Source: Phycisphaerae bacterium
GTDB taxonomy: Bacteria > Planctomycetota > Phycisphaerae > UBA1845 > PWPN01
Assembly: GCA_035384605.1 (NCBI GenBank)
Contig: DAOOIV010000004.1
Coordinates: 1 to 64,000, forward strand
Direction: 5' to 3'
DNA: 64,000 nt
Both the position numbers and the translations under genes were made by a program. Of the stretch, positions 8,998 to 16,963 are shown piece after piece. Each line of letters starts with the position of its first letter. Positions within the stretch are counted from its first letter, which is position 1. The notes beneath the pieces were generated by a model. The model searched no databases and had not been told where the DNA came from. It saw nothing but the letters and a program-made list of their open reading frames with translations.

Positions 8998-9095
8998 CCG
9001 CCCGCGTCCCGGTTTCGCGCGGTTGGTTCGAGGCCTCAGTCTCCCGCCGCGAACAGGAAGAGCCGGGACGACGTCAGGATGACGCGAGACACTGA

Positions 9096-9131
9096 TGTGG
9101 GCGTCCGTCCAGGGTGGGTCGGACGCCCACA
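9096..9131 (+). other. 12-bp perfect hairpin between flp and cpaA
   Basis: TGTGGGCGTCCG (9096-9107) and CGGACGCCCACA (9120-9131) form an uninterrupted 12-bp stem with a 12-base loop. There is no T tract, so it may be a factor-dependent terminator, an attenuator or an RNA-stabilising 3' end that separates high flp expression from the peptidase and machinery genes. Confidence 0.6.
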
Positions 9132-9232
9132 CCTGCTTGAGGGGACAGGCGGTGAGGGTTGCGACAGTGGAGGGTGCTGACGGCCTCGCCGGGTGAAAGG
9201 CCGGCGCCGAAGGGCAACGGAGCGAAGAAAAG

Positions 9233-9787
9233 ATGTGTTATGAGTACTGGCTGACGGCGTGTGCGATCATGGTCCCGGGGATCTTGTGGGCCTCATGGAT
9301 CGATTACAAGGAGCGCCGGGTGCCCAACTGGCTTAATGCGGCCATCGCCTGTGCGGGTTTTGCCGCCCAGGGCTGGTTTTTCGGGTGGCAGGGCCTGGGG
9401 TGGGGCGTGCTGGGGTTGGCGGTCGGTTTCAGTGTGCTCATTCTGCCGTGGTTGATGCACGGCATGGGGGCGGGTGACGTCAAACTGATGATGGCCATCG
9501 GCGTGTGGCTCGGCCCGGCGCTGACCTTATGGTCGTTCCTGGTCGGAGCCCTGGCCGGCGGCGTCATCGCCGTGATCATGATCGTGAGCAGCGGGCGGCT
9601 GTGGAACGCCTGGGCGAACATTGCCACGATCATGCACAAGCTGTCCAACCGCTCAACCATTTTCAGTGAATTCGGTTCCGCCAGGAGTTTCGGGGAGACA
9701 TCGCAGCTCTTGCCGTACGGTGTGCCGCTGACCATCGGCACGTTGGGCGTTTTCTTCGCTCAACTGGCATTGATGAACGCGGCGTAG
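9233..9787 (+). CDS. cpaA: Prepilin peptidase, A24 family (CpaA/TadV)
   Basis: 184 residues with about five membrane helices. The two catalytic aspartates of the A24 aspartic peptidases are visible: WIDYKERRVPNW near residue 25 and GMGAGDVKLMMA near residue 84. The latter is the GxGD signature shared with type IV prepilin peptidases. Compared with PilD it lacks the N-terminal cytoplasmic methylase domain, as is usual for the Tad-type CpaA/TadV enzymes, which process Flp prepilin and TadE/TadF pseudopilins in the inner membrane. ATG at 9233 after an AGCGAAG purine stretch. Twelve bases separate it from tadE. Confidence 0.92.
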   Translation: MCYEYWLTACAIMVPGILWASWIDYKERRVPNWLNAAIACAGFAAQGWFFGWQGLGWGVLGLAVGFSVLILPWLMHGMGAGDVKLMMAIGVWLGPALTLWSFLVGALAGGVIAVIMIVSSGRLWNAWANIATIMHKLSNRSTIFSEFGSARSFGETSQLLPYGVPLTIGTLGVFFAQLALMNAA

Positions 9788-9799
9788 GAGGGCGAAGTG

Positions 9800-10240
9800 A
9801 TGACACGCACGCACAAGGGCCATAGGAGCCGGACGTTGAGCCGGCGGTTTCGCCGGGGAGCGGCGGTCGTCGAGATGGCGGTGGTTGCGCCTCTGTTGTT
9901 GACGCTGGTTTTCGGCGTGATGGAGTTCGGATGGAGTTTCATGGTGCACGAAACGATCACGAACACCGCTCGCGAGTGCTGTCGCCTGGCGACGTTGCAG
10001 GGCAGCACGGACGCCGAGGTCTACGCCCGTTTCATCGAGGCGATGTCGGGCACGGGCGTCAATGTCACCACGGATATGATCACGATCAATCGGTCGCCAG
10101 ACGTGGACAACCCGGTCGTGACCATCAGCATTGCGGTGCCGTATTCGGAGGTTTCGATCACGGGCTTGGCGTCTTTTTTGGGTATCTCGACGCAGAATCT
10201 GAGATCGACCTGCTCGATGCGGTCTGAAGGCACGTTCTAG
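9800..10240 (+). CDS. tadE: TadE-like pseudopilin
   Basis: About 146 residues. A basic N-terminus (HRSRTLSRRFRRGAAVVEMA) leads into a single hydrophobic helix (VVAPLLLTLVFGVMEFGWSF), the TadE/TadG-like pattern in which a Glu sits at +5 after the Gly-Ala processing point. The remaining ~100 residues form a small periplasmic domain. TadE is a minor pseudopilin of the Tad pilus, cut by CpaA. A GGAGG at 9787-9791 serves either GTG 9797 or ATG 9800; ATG has better spacing. Followed by a 178-base gap before cpaB. Confidence 0.88.
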   Translation: MTRTHKGHRSRTLSRRFRRGAAVVEMAVVAPLLLTLVFGVMEFGWSFMVHETITNTARECCRLATLQGSTDAEVYARFIEAMSGTGVNVTTDMITINRSPDVDNPVVTISIAVPYSEVSITGLASFLGISTQNLRSTCSMRSEGTF

Positions 10241-10418
10241 CGTCGCGCGGTCCAGCGGAGCTGTCCGAAGACCGGGCGGCTACGGGGGGTGCGCAGGAGT
10301 TAAGGCCTCAAGGGTCAGGGGGACACGACATGGCGTCGTTCCCTCACGAGCATATGTGGCAAGGCCGGCGGCAAGGACCGGCCGGTTCCGCTCGCTCGTG
10401 CTGCGGAAGGAGCATCAG

Positions 10419-11516
10419 ATGATGAAGAGTCGCGCAGTTATCCCACTGGTCGTGGGACTGGCGGTAGGCGGCATTGCGATAAAGATCTTCTTCAACGTTC
10501 TGAAGAAGGCGAAGGGATCGAGTGTGTCCGACACGGTTCAGGTCGTACGTGCGGCGGCGGACATCGCCTCGACGGTCGAGATCAGTGAGTCGATGGTCGG
10601 ACTCGTGGCCGTGCCCAAGCCGCTGTTGCCGGAGGGCTGTTTCACCGATCCCAAGCAGGTCGTCGGCCGCGTGAGCAGCCAGACGATTCCCAAGGGCATG
10701 CCGATAACTGCCAGTCTGTTGGCCCCGGAGGGCACTCCGCCCGGCATGGTGGCCAAGATCCAGGACGGATATCGGGCGGTCGCAATCCAAGTGGATGAAG
10801 TTGCGGGCGTCGGCGGGTTCGTCAAGCCCGGGGCTCGCGTGGACGTGGTCATGGTCGTCGCCGGCCAAGGCAGGAACTCAAACATCAGCAGGGTGATCCT
10901 GCAGAACGTTGAGGTACTTGCGGTGGGGCAGAAGACCGAGGTCGGGGCCGAGGGCGCCGCGGTGACGCGGTCGGTCACCGTTCTGGTTAAGCCTGAGGAG
11001 GCCTCGAAGCTTCATCTGGCTTCGATGAAAGGGAAACTGCGGTTGGCGATGCGGAGCCAGGAAGACCGGCGCGAGCCGAAACCGGTGACATTGACGGACC
11101 AGGACTTGTTAACGGACGGTCCTCCGCGGAACGCGAAGCGGAATGAGGATTCACTACTTGCACGGCTGTTCGGCAATTTGCCCAAGACGTCCAAGTCTCC
11201 GGACGATGTAAGAACCGGGTTCAAGGCTTTGCCGGCTCCCGAGAACAAGGAATGGACGGTCGAGGTATTATCGGGCACTGAGACATTCAAGGTGAAGTTT
11301 GATTCCGAGGGGAAAAGCAACCATCCGGTGTCCACGGGGAGACGCAAGCCGAACAAGGATCTGAGTCACTCACCTTCGGCGGACGTGGCCGCCGAGCGGG
11401 TCGATGAACAGCCTGACGCGGTCGAGTCCGGGCCGGTACCGGAATCCGCGGCCGGCGGTCAAGGGGCCGACGTCGAGGGGCACGCGAGCGTGTTCGACAA
11501 GCCGAGCAACGAATGA
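10419..11516 (+). CDS. cpaB: Flp pilus assembly protein CpaB/RcpC
   Basis: About 365 residues from ATG 10419, chosen because GGAAGGA sits seven bases upstream and the protein then opens with the expected membrane anchor (SRAVIPLVVGLAVGGIAIKI). An SAF domain (VRAAADIASTVEISESMVGL, VVGRVSSQTIPKGMPIT) spans roughly residues 45-110, and the RcpC-like segment RAVAIQVDEVAGVGGFVKPG with VDVVMV and VTVLVKPEEASKL follows. The C-terminal ~120 residues are charged and of low complexity, longer than in classical CpaB. It is a periplasmic partner of the secretin encoded 27 bases downstream and may contact peptidoglycan through the SAF domain, by analogy. Confidence 0.9.
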   Translation: MMKSRAVIPLVVGLAVGGIAIKIFFNVLKKAKGSSVSDTVQVVRAAADIASTVEISESMVGLVAVPKPLLPEGCFTDPKQVVGRVSSQTIPKGMPITASLLAPEGTPPGMVAKIQDGYRAVAIQVDEVAGVGGFVKPGARVDVVMVVAGQGRNSNISRVILQNVEVLAVGQKTEVGAEGAAVTRSVTVLVKPEEASKLHLASMKGKLRLAMRSQEDRREPKPVTLTDQDLLTDGPPRNAKRNEDSLLARLFGNLPKTSKSPDDVRTGFKALPAPENKEWTVEVLSGTETFKVKFDSEGKSNHPVSTGRRKPNKDLSHSPSADVAAERVDEQPDAVESGPVPESAAGGQGADVEGHASVFDKPSNE

Positions 11517-11543
11517 TCTGGACACGAAAAAGGGGACACGAGG

Positions 11544-13172
11544 ATGATCCGGATGAATGGTCGATTCAAAGACATCTTGACGTGTGACCAACCGCGCCCC
11601 TGGCTGGCGGTATGCGCGGCGGCCGTCCTGTTGTGCTCGACGGCGGGCGGCCAGAGCACCGGGACCACCGACGCCCTGATCGTCGGCCAATCGGCCGTCG
11701 AGAAGGCGTCGCCGCTGGTGTTGAGCAACGGCCAGGGTCGCGTGCAGGCGACGGTGCACCGCGACGACCTTGCCGAGGAGCGCGTGACCGTCACGGTGGG
11801 CAGCAGCACCGTCGTGGACATCAACGTACCGGTGAAGCGGGTCGAGGTTGCCAGTCCGGAGATTGCCGGCGTGACCGTGTTGTCGCCGAAGCAGATTCTG
11901 GTGTCGGCGTACAAGGTAGGCATCACGCAGATCATCTTGTGGAGCGAAAGCGAAGATCGGCTGCTGTTTGCGGTCGAGGTCGAGCCGAACATCGCCCAGA
12001 TCAGGGAGGCAATCGCCAAGCTGGTGCCGGATGCCAAGGTGGAGCTGCGCGTGGTGAACGGCTCGGTGGTGGTGAGCGGGCGCGTGTCCAACGTGGACGA
12101 TGCCGCGAGAATCACGGACTTGTGCAGGATTTCGGGGGCCAAGGTACAAAACCAGATGATCGTCGCCGGCGAGCAGCAAGTGCTGCTTCGTTGCACGGTG
12201 GCGGAAGTCAGCAAGACGGCCATCCGGGAACTGGGCATCGATGCGTGGGCGTCTTTCGAGGCCAACCCGGCGCAGACCGTGCGGGAGATGATCGGGCTGA
12301 CCGATCCGTCGGCGCTGCTGCCGTCGCGGAATTATGTGACCGGCACGTCGAACTTTTTCGGGAATCGTTTCCTCTTCGGTTCGACGGAGCAGGGCGCGGG
12401 CTTTGCGATCAGTTCAAAGAGTCTGCAGATGGAGATGTTCGTACGGGCGCTGAAGAGGAACGGGCTGATGCGCATTCTGGCCGAGCCGAACCTCGTGGCT
12501 CTGACCGGTCAGAAGGCCGAGTTTCTGGCCGGCGGGCAGTTTCCGGTTCCGGTACCGCAGCGCGACAACGTGACCATCGAATGGAAGGACTACGGGATCA
12601 AGCTGGCGTTTGTTCCGACGGTGATCGGCCAACAGATGATTCGCCTGTCGGTGGCGCCGGAGGTGAGCGAGCTCGACTACACCAACGCGGTGACGCTGGA
12701 ATCATACGTCGTTCCCGGCGTCTCGCAGCGGCGGACGATGACGACCATCGAATTGGCCAGCGGAAGCACGATCGCGATCGCGGGCCTGCTTCGCGAGCAG
12801 ATTCGAGGAGAGGTCAACAAGTTCCCGGCACTGGGGGAATTGCCGGTGCTGGGGGCGCTGTTTCGCTCGGTTAATTATCAGCGCGATCTGACGGAGCTGA
12901 TCATTCTGGTGACGCCGGAGCTGGTGAGCGGGATGATGCCCGACCAGGTGCCGGGCGTGCCGGGCAAGGACGTGCAGGACGTCAGCGATTGGAACCTGTT
13001 TGGACTGGGACTTTTGGAAGGCAAGCCGATGCCGCAGGACAAGGAAAGAGAAGGGGCGCTGCTGACCGAGCAGGCGCCTCACGTCCGCAAATTTGCCAGT
13101 CCGCCGGACCAGATGTCGATCCACGGCCCGTGGGGGGCGGCGGATCCGTCTGAGGCGGTTGTCAACAGATAG
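11544..13172 (+). CDS. cpaC: Tad pilus secretin CpaC/RcpA
   Basis: 542 residues. A signal peptide (WLAVCAAAVLLCSTAGG) is followed by the pilus-N domain (VTVTVGSSTVVDINVPVKRV, VLSPKQILVSAYKVG), a BON-like region (VVNGSVVVSGRVSNVDDAAR) and the secretin domain, with VALTGQKAEFLAGGQFPVPV and the terminal LPVLGALFRSVNYQRDLTEL, VTPELV pattern of type II/III secretins. It forms the outer-membrane channel of the pilus. ATG 11544 has GGGGACACGAGG upstream. The extra ~85 residues after the secretin core are of low complexity and may hold a pilotin-binding or anchoring tail. Confidence 0.92.
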   Translation: MIRMNGRFKDILTCDQPRPWLAVCAAAVLLCSTAGGQSTGTTDALIVGQSAVEKASPLVLSNGQGRVQATVHRDDLAEERVTVTVGSSTVVDINVPVKRVEVASPEIAGVTVLSPKQILVSAYKVGITQIILWSESEDRLLFAVEVEPNIAQIREAIAKLVPDAKVELRVVNGSVVVSGRVSNVDDAARITDLCRISGAKVQNQMIVAGEQQVLLRCTVAEVSKTAIRELGIDAWASFEANPAQTVREMIGLTDPSALLPSRNYVTGTSNFFGNRFLFGSTEQGAGFAISSKSLQMEMFVRALKRNGLMRILAEPNLVALTGQKAEFLAGGQFPVPVPQRDNVTIEWKDYGIKLAFVPTVIGQQMIRLSVAPEVSELDYTNAVTLESYVVPGVSQRRTMTTIELASGSTIAIAGLLREQIRGEVNKFPALGELPVLGALFRSVNYQRDLTELIILVTPELVSGMMPDQVPGVPGKDVQDVSDWNLFGLGLLEGKPMPQDKEREGALLTEQAPHVRKFASPPDQMSIHGPWGAADPSEAVVNR

Positions 13173-13295
13173 AGTGTCACGGGGGTTCACGGAGGAGCAT
13201 CCGTGTGGGAAACGAGGGAAGGAGCAAGGTCTGGCCAACGGCGCCTGAGCGATGGAAGGCCAGCCTGCCGGGGGGCACGGGATTAGGAGGGTGAA

Positions 13296-15509
13296 ATGTG
13301 TGGCTCAAAGAGACTAGACGGGGCCATGCGCCGGCGTCGCCATCTTCGGCGGGGGCGGCGGGGCGCGGTAGCTGCACAAGTGGCCGTATGCCTTGTGGTC
13401 CTGCTCGGATTCACCGCTCTGACTGTAGACGTCGGGTATCTGTACAACGCGAGGGCTGAGCTCCAGCGTACGGCCGACGCGGCGGCACTCGCCGCGGTGC
13501 AGGAACTGGGCGGCGGCAAGAGCGATGTGCTGGCGATGCAGAGCGCCCGGCAGACGGCGGCGAACTATGCCGCAGCCAACACCGTGCTGGGACAGGCGTT
13601 GGTATTGGAAGAGTCGGACGTGGTTTTCGGGCGAGCGTACCTTGAAGAGGCCGGAGCGAAATACACATTCGAGCCCGGGGGGACACCCGCGAATGCCGTT
13701 CGGGTTCGCGCCCGGCGTACGGCGGACTCGCCCAACGGCGGGGTTCCGCTGTTCTTCGCCCGTATTCTGGGCATATCTCAAAGCGACGTGAGCGCCCAGG
13801 CTACGGCGGCCCTGACGCCGCGCGACGTTGCCGTGGTGCTGGACCTGTCAGCTTCGCACAACGACGACAGTTCGCTTCGCGCGGTGAAGAAAACAGAGAT
13901 CCACAACTATGAGGTATGGAGCGGGCTGAAGGATAACAACCATGCTTTGGCGCCCAAGACCGACTCACTGGGGTTTACCTCGGTTGTCGAGGTTACCGAC
14001 AACGGTGACGGGACGTCCACGGTGACCGTTCACCTGACCAGCGACGGCCTGGAAGAGACGGCGGCGTTGAGTCACGTCACTTTCGGTTTGCCGGAAGATG
14101 CGTGGTCGATGGCACAAAGCACCGCAACCAGCGGCGGAGGCTACCCGGTATCGACGGGCGTCGATCCGACCACGGGTGTTGCGGGCCTGAAGTTTGACGA
14201 GACCTCGCTCGGCGAGGACGGGGCCGTCGAGACGGAGGACTTCTCCTTCAAGGTTCCCAATGACTGCTTGAAATACCTGATGGTCGTGGGGACCAAGGCC
14301 GGTGGCGAGGCCGACACGTCGGCCAAGTATAACCTTTCCCCGGGACCGCTCCTGGGCAACATGAACACCTGGGGAGACGCCACGGCGGGTCCGAGCTGGA
14401 ACCCTGCGTCCGACGCCGGCTTGGTGAAGCTGCAAAAGGGCGCGAACTGGAGCCTGAGCAGTGCATTCGTCAGCCAGACGCTGAAGATGCGCGGTTACGG
14501 GCAGTATAACGCCGCGGAGATGTCGGTGATCAACAGCTCGTCGGGTGACAGCACCACGGCCGCATACAAACGGCGTGTTCGGGTCGCTTTGGGACTTGAC
14601 CGCTGGAAGAGCGGCAAGCCGGGCGGCCAGCCGGGCGGCAACGGGGACAACGTCATCGACGCCGGTGAAGTCGTTCCCATGGTTGCCTATCCGAGCCAGA
14701 ACGTGAACCCGGACAGCTACAGCAAGAAGGTAGGCGGCACGTGGGACAGCTATATTGACTACGTGATCAGCAGCAGTTCGGGGATGTGCGTTTATGACCC
14801 GGCGAAGGAGTATTACGGTGATCCCAACCTGCGGTACAGTTTCGGGTTGAAGACCTGGGTCGACTATCTGCAGGAATGCCAGGTTGGCGAAGCGGCGTCG
14901 CCCGGCATGGCGGGTGTTCCGACGCAACCGATGGGGGCCGTGGCAGACGCGGTGAAGGAGTGCGTCAACATCATCGCAGGCCTTGAGGGTGACGATCTGG
15001 TCGGCATGGCCAGTTACGGTACCGTCAGCTACGGGCCGGCGGACAAGCCGAACAACATGTCCTGGCTGGTGGATGATTTCCCGAGCTTGCTGGCCAAGGT
15101 GGATACTCTGCAGGCCGGTATGTGGACCAGCTACACCAACATTGCCCAAGGCATTGATGAGGGTGTTGAGGTGCTGTTCAACAGCCCCAACGGTCGAAGA
15201 AACGCCGCCAAGATCATGTTGCTGTTGACTGATGGTGTTGCCAACCAGACGCGCAACCCGGTGTCCTATAACACTTACCAGGCTCGTGAGGACACCAAGG
15301 CGGCAGCTCGTGATGCCCGGGATCGCGGCGTCCGCATCTACACGGTGAGTGTGGGTGTTTCGGCGGACAAGGATCTGATGGCGGAAGTCGCCTCGATCGG
15401 CGGCGGGTCGTGGTTCCATGCGGAGGGCGATATCGAGTCCTATAAGGACCAATTGAAGGCCATCTTCCGCGAATTGGGCGGCAAGCGGCCTGGAGTGTTG
15501 ATCGATTGA
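13296..15509 (+). CDS. TadG-like protein with split von Willebrand A domain
   Basis: 737 residues. The N-terminus is a Tad pseudopilin-like anchor (RRGAVAAQVAVCLVVLLGF, DVGYLYNARAELQRTADAAA), typical of TadG. The MIDAS motif DLSAS lies near residue 184, but the rest of the vWA fold (VGMASYGTVSYG, MLLLTDGVANQTRN, GVRIYTVSVGV) appears only after ~540, so more than 300 residues interrupt the domain. The insert includes a beta-rich segment (DNGDGTSTVTVHLTSDG) and DNVIDAGEV. TAGGAGG five bases before ATG 13296 fixes the start. vWA-TadG proteins are thought to sit in the envelope and mediate adhesion; the ligand is unknown. Confidence 0.88.
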   Translation: MCGSKRLDGAMRRRRHLRRGRRGAVAAQVAVCLVVLLGFTALTVDVGYLYNARAELQRTADAAALAAVQELGGGKSDVLAMQSARQTAANYAAANTVLGQALVLEESDVVFGRAYLEEAGAKYTFEPGGTPANAVRVRARRTADSPNGGVPLFFARILGISQSDVSAQATAALTPRDVAVVLDLSASHNDDSSLRAVKKTEIHNYEVWSGLKDNNHALAPKTDSLGFTSVVEVTDNGDGTSTVTVHLTSDGLEETAALSHVTFGLPEDAWSMAQSTATSGGGYPVSTGVDPTTGVAGLKFDETSLGEDGAVETEDFSFKVPNDCLKYLMVVGTKAGGEADTSAKYNLSPGPLLGNMNTWGDATAGPSWNPASDAGLVKLQKGANWSLSSAFVSQTLKMRGYGQYNAAEMSVINSSSGDSTTAAYKRRVRVALGLDRWKSGKPGGQPGGNGDNVIDAGEVVPMVAYPSQNVNPDSYSKKVGGTWDSYIDYVISSSSGMCVYDPAKEYYGDPNLRYSFGLKTWVDYLQECQVGEAASPGMAGVPTQPMGAVADAVKECVNIIAGLEGDDLVGMASYGTVSYGPADKPNNMSWLVDDFPSLLAKVDTLQAGMWTSYTNIAQGIDEGVEVLFNSPNGRRNAAKIMLLLTDGVANQTRNPVSYNTYQAREDTKAAARDARDRGVRIYTVSVGVSADKDLMAEVASIGGGSWFHAEGDIESYKDQLKAIFRELGGKRPGVLID

Positions 15510-15521
15510 CGTGTCTGCTCC

Positions 15522-15551
15522 GCGCCCGGTGCCGAAGGCGGCACCGGGCGC
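15522..15551 (+). terminator. 12-bp perfect hairpin after tadG
   Basis: GCGCCCGGTGCC (15522-15533) and GGCACCGGGCGC (15540-15551) pair without mismatch around a 6-base loop, starting 13 bases after the tadG stop. No T tract follows, so termination, if any, would be partial; a second large hairpin follows at 15617. Confidence 0.6.
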
Positions 15552-15616
15552 ATGAGGGTTTTGTCAGATGGCAGGCAGGGGGATGCGCAGTCGGGACGGA
15601 CAGGGTCTTTGGCAAG

Positions 15617-15657
15617 AACCAACCGGGGCGCCGGGCGACGGCGCCGCCGGTTGGTTT
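15617..15657 (+). terminator. 16-bp hairpin with T-rich end before cpaE
   Basis: AACCAACCGGGGCGCC (15617-15632) pairs with GGCGCC, a one-base bulge, then CCGGTTGGTT (15640-15656), loop of seven bases, ending GGTTTG. It is stronger than the preceding hairpin and splits the Tad locus into a pilin/secretin part and a cytoplasmic motor part. Confidence 0.6.
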
Positions 15658-15716
15658 GATGCTTGGATTTGGTCTTATCAGACGGCGTATCGGCTGGCCC
15701 CCGGCTCGAGGGAGCA

Positions 15717-16910
15717 ATGAGGCAGTCTGTACGCGTTATTGTGTTCAACGCCGATGAGGAGTACTCGGCCGCGCTTCGGGCCGACCTTCTGAGCATTCCG
15801 GGCGTTCAGATCGTCGCCGAGGTGGATGAGGCGACGCTGATTGAGCAGGCCGTGACCCATTTTCCGGCCGAAGTGGTGGTGATCCATCTCGACCCGATGC
15901 CCGAGGCGCTGCTGCCCGTCGCCAGCAGCGTTGCAAGCAACCATCCTGAGATCGCGGTGTTTGTCGTCACCTCGAGCACGGACGGGCAATATGTACTGGC
16001 GGCCATGAGGGCGGGGGTGAAGGAGTTCATCACCAAGCCCGTGGATCGTCAACTGGTGGCGACGGCGCTGGACAAGGTCCTCGCCCAGAACGAGTCCGCC
16101 CATGAGCGCGGCGTGCTGATCTCGGTGATGGGGACGATCGGCGGCTCGGGGGCCTCGACCGTGGCGACGAACCTGGCCGTCGAACTGGCGGAGTTCGCCA
16201 AGAAGAAGCCTGTGGCCATCGTGGACCTGGACTTCCGGTTCGGGCAGCTCAGCACCATGCTCGATCTGCAGCCTGACTACACGATTGCCGACCTATGCGA
16301 CACGCCGGAAAAGATCGACGCGGGGGTGATCGAAAAGGCGATGGTCAGGCACAATACCGGCATTCACGTACTAGCCCGGCCGAATCACTTCAGCGAGGCC
16401 GACCAGATCACCGCCGCGCACTGTGTGGCGGTGCTCAGCTCGCTGCAGCAGATGTATGAATACGTGGTCGTCGACGGGCCCAGTCGGTACGACCCGGGCG
16501 GCCTGGCCGTGCTGGACATGGCGGACATGAACCTGCTCATCATGCAGCTTCTGGTGACCAGCGTGCGAAACGTTCACCGGATGCTCGATGAGCTTCGCGC
16601 GGGAGGCTACAACATGGACCGGTTCCACCTGATCTGCAATCGGGTGGAGCGTGATTCGAACAATCTCGAGATCAGCCACGTGGAGGAAACGCTGAAGAAG
16701 GACGTGGCCCACCAGTTGCCCGACGACTGGAAGACCGTGAGCACCGCCATCAATATGGGGGTGTCTCTCAAGGAGTACTCCGCAAAGTCGAGGATTCGGC
16801 TGGCCCTTCGTGAGCTTGCTCGCCGGATTGCCCAGCCGGAGAACGCGGACGAGGCTCATGAAAACGGCGGCAAGGGCGGCCTGTTCAGCCGGCTGCTGAA
16901 CGCGGTGTGA
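15717..16910 (+). CDS. cpaE: Tad pilus localisation ATPase CpaE/TadZ
   Basis: 397 residues from ATG 15717; GAGG five bases upstream decides the start. The first ~110 residues are receiver-like (VRVIVFNADEEYSAALRADL, VVIHLDP, AMRAGVKEFITKPVD), the atypical response-regulator domain of CpaE/TadZ. From about residue 138 a ParA/MinD-like domain begins with GTIGGSGASTVATNLA, a deviant Walker A without the usual signature Lys, followed by AIVDLDFRFGQLSTML. These proteins position the Tad machinery at a site in the cell. It directly precedes the CpaF ATPase gene (53-base gap). Confidence 0.9.
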   Translation: MRQSVRVIVFNADEEYSAALRADLLSIPGVQIVAEVDEATLIEQAVTHFPAEVVVIHLDPMPEALLPVASSVASNHPEIAVFVVTSSTDGQYVLAAMRAGVKEFITKPVDRQLVATALDKVLAQNESAHERGVLISVMGTIGGSGASTVATNLAVELAEFAKKKPVAIVDLDFRFGQLSTMLDLQPDYTIADLCDTPEKIDAGVIEKAMVRHNTGIHVLARPNHFSEADQITAAHCVAVLSSLQQMYEYVVVDGPSRYDPGGLAVLDMADMNLLIMQLLVTSVRNVHRMLDELRAGGYNMDRFHLICNRVERDSNNLEISHVEETLKKDVAHQLPDDWKTVSTAINMGVSLKEYSAKSRIRLALRELARRIAQPENADEAHENGGKGGLFSRLLNAV

Positions 16911-16963
16911 CCGGAGCGTTCGCCGTTGTGATGGAAGGCAAACTACGGACACGGGGATGAGAC

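Noticed and set aside
13965..15452. 495-residue minus-strand frame over the vWA protein
   Set aside because: Antisense of a supported TadG gene; composition is typical of third-codon-position GC shadow.
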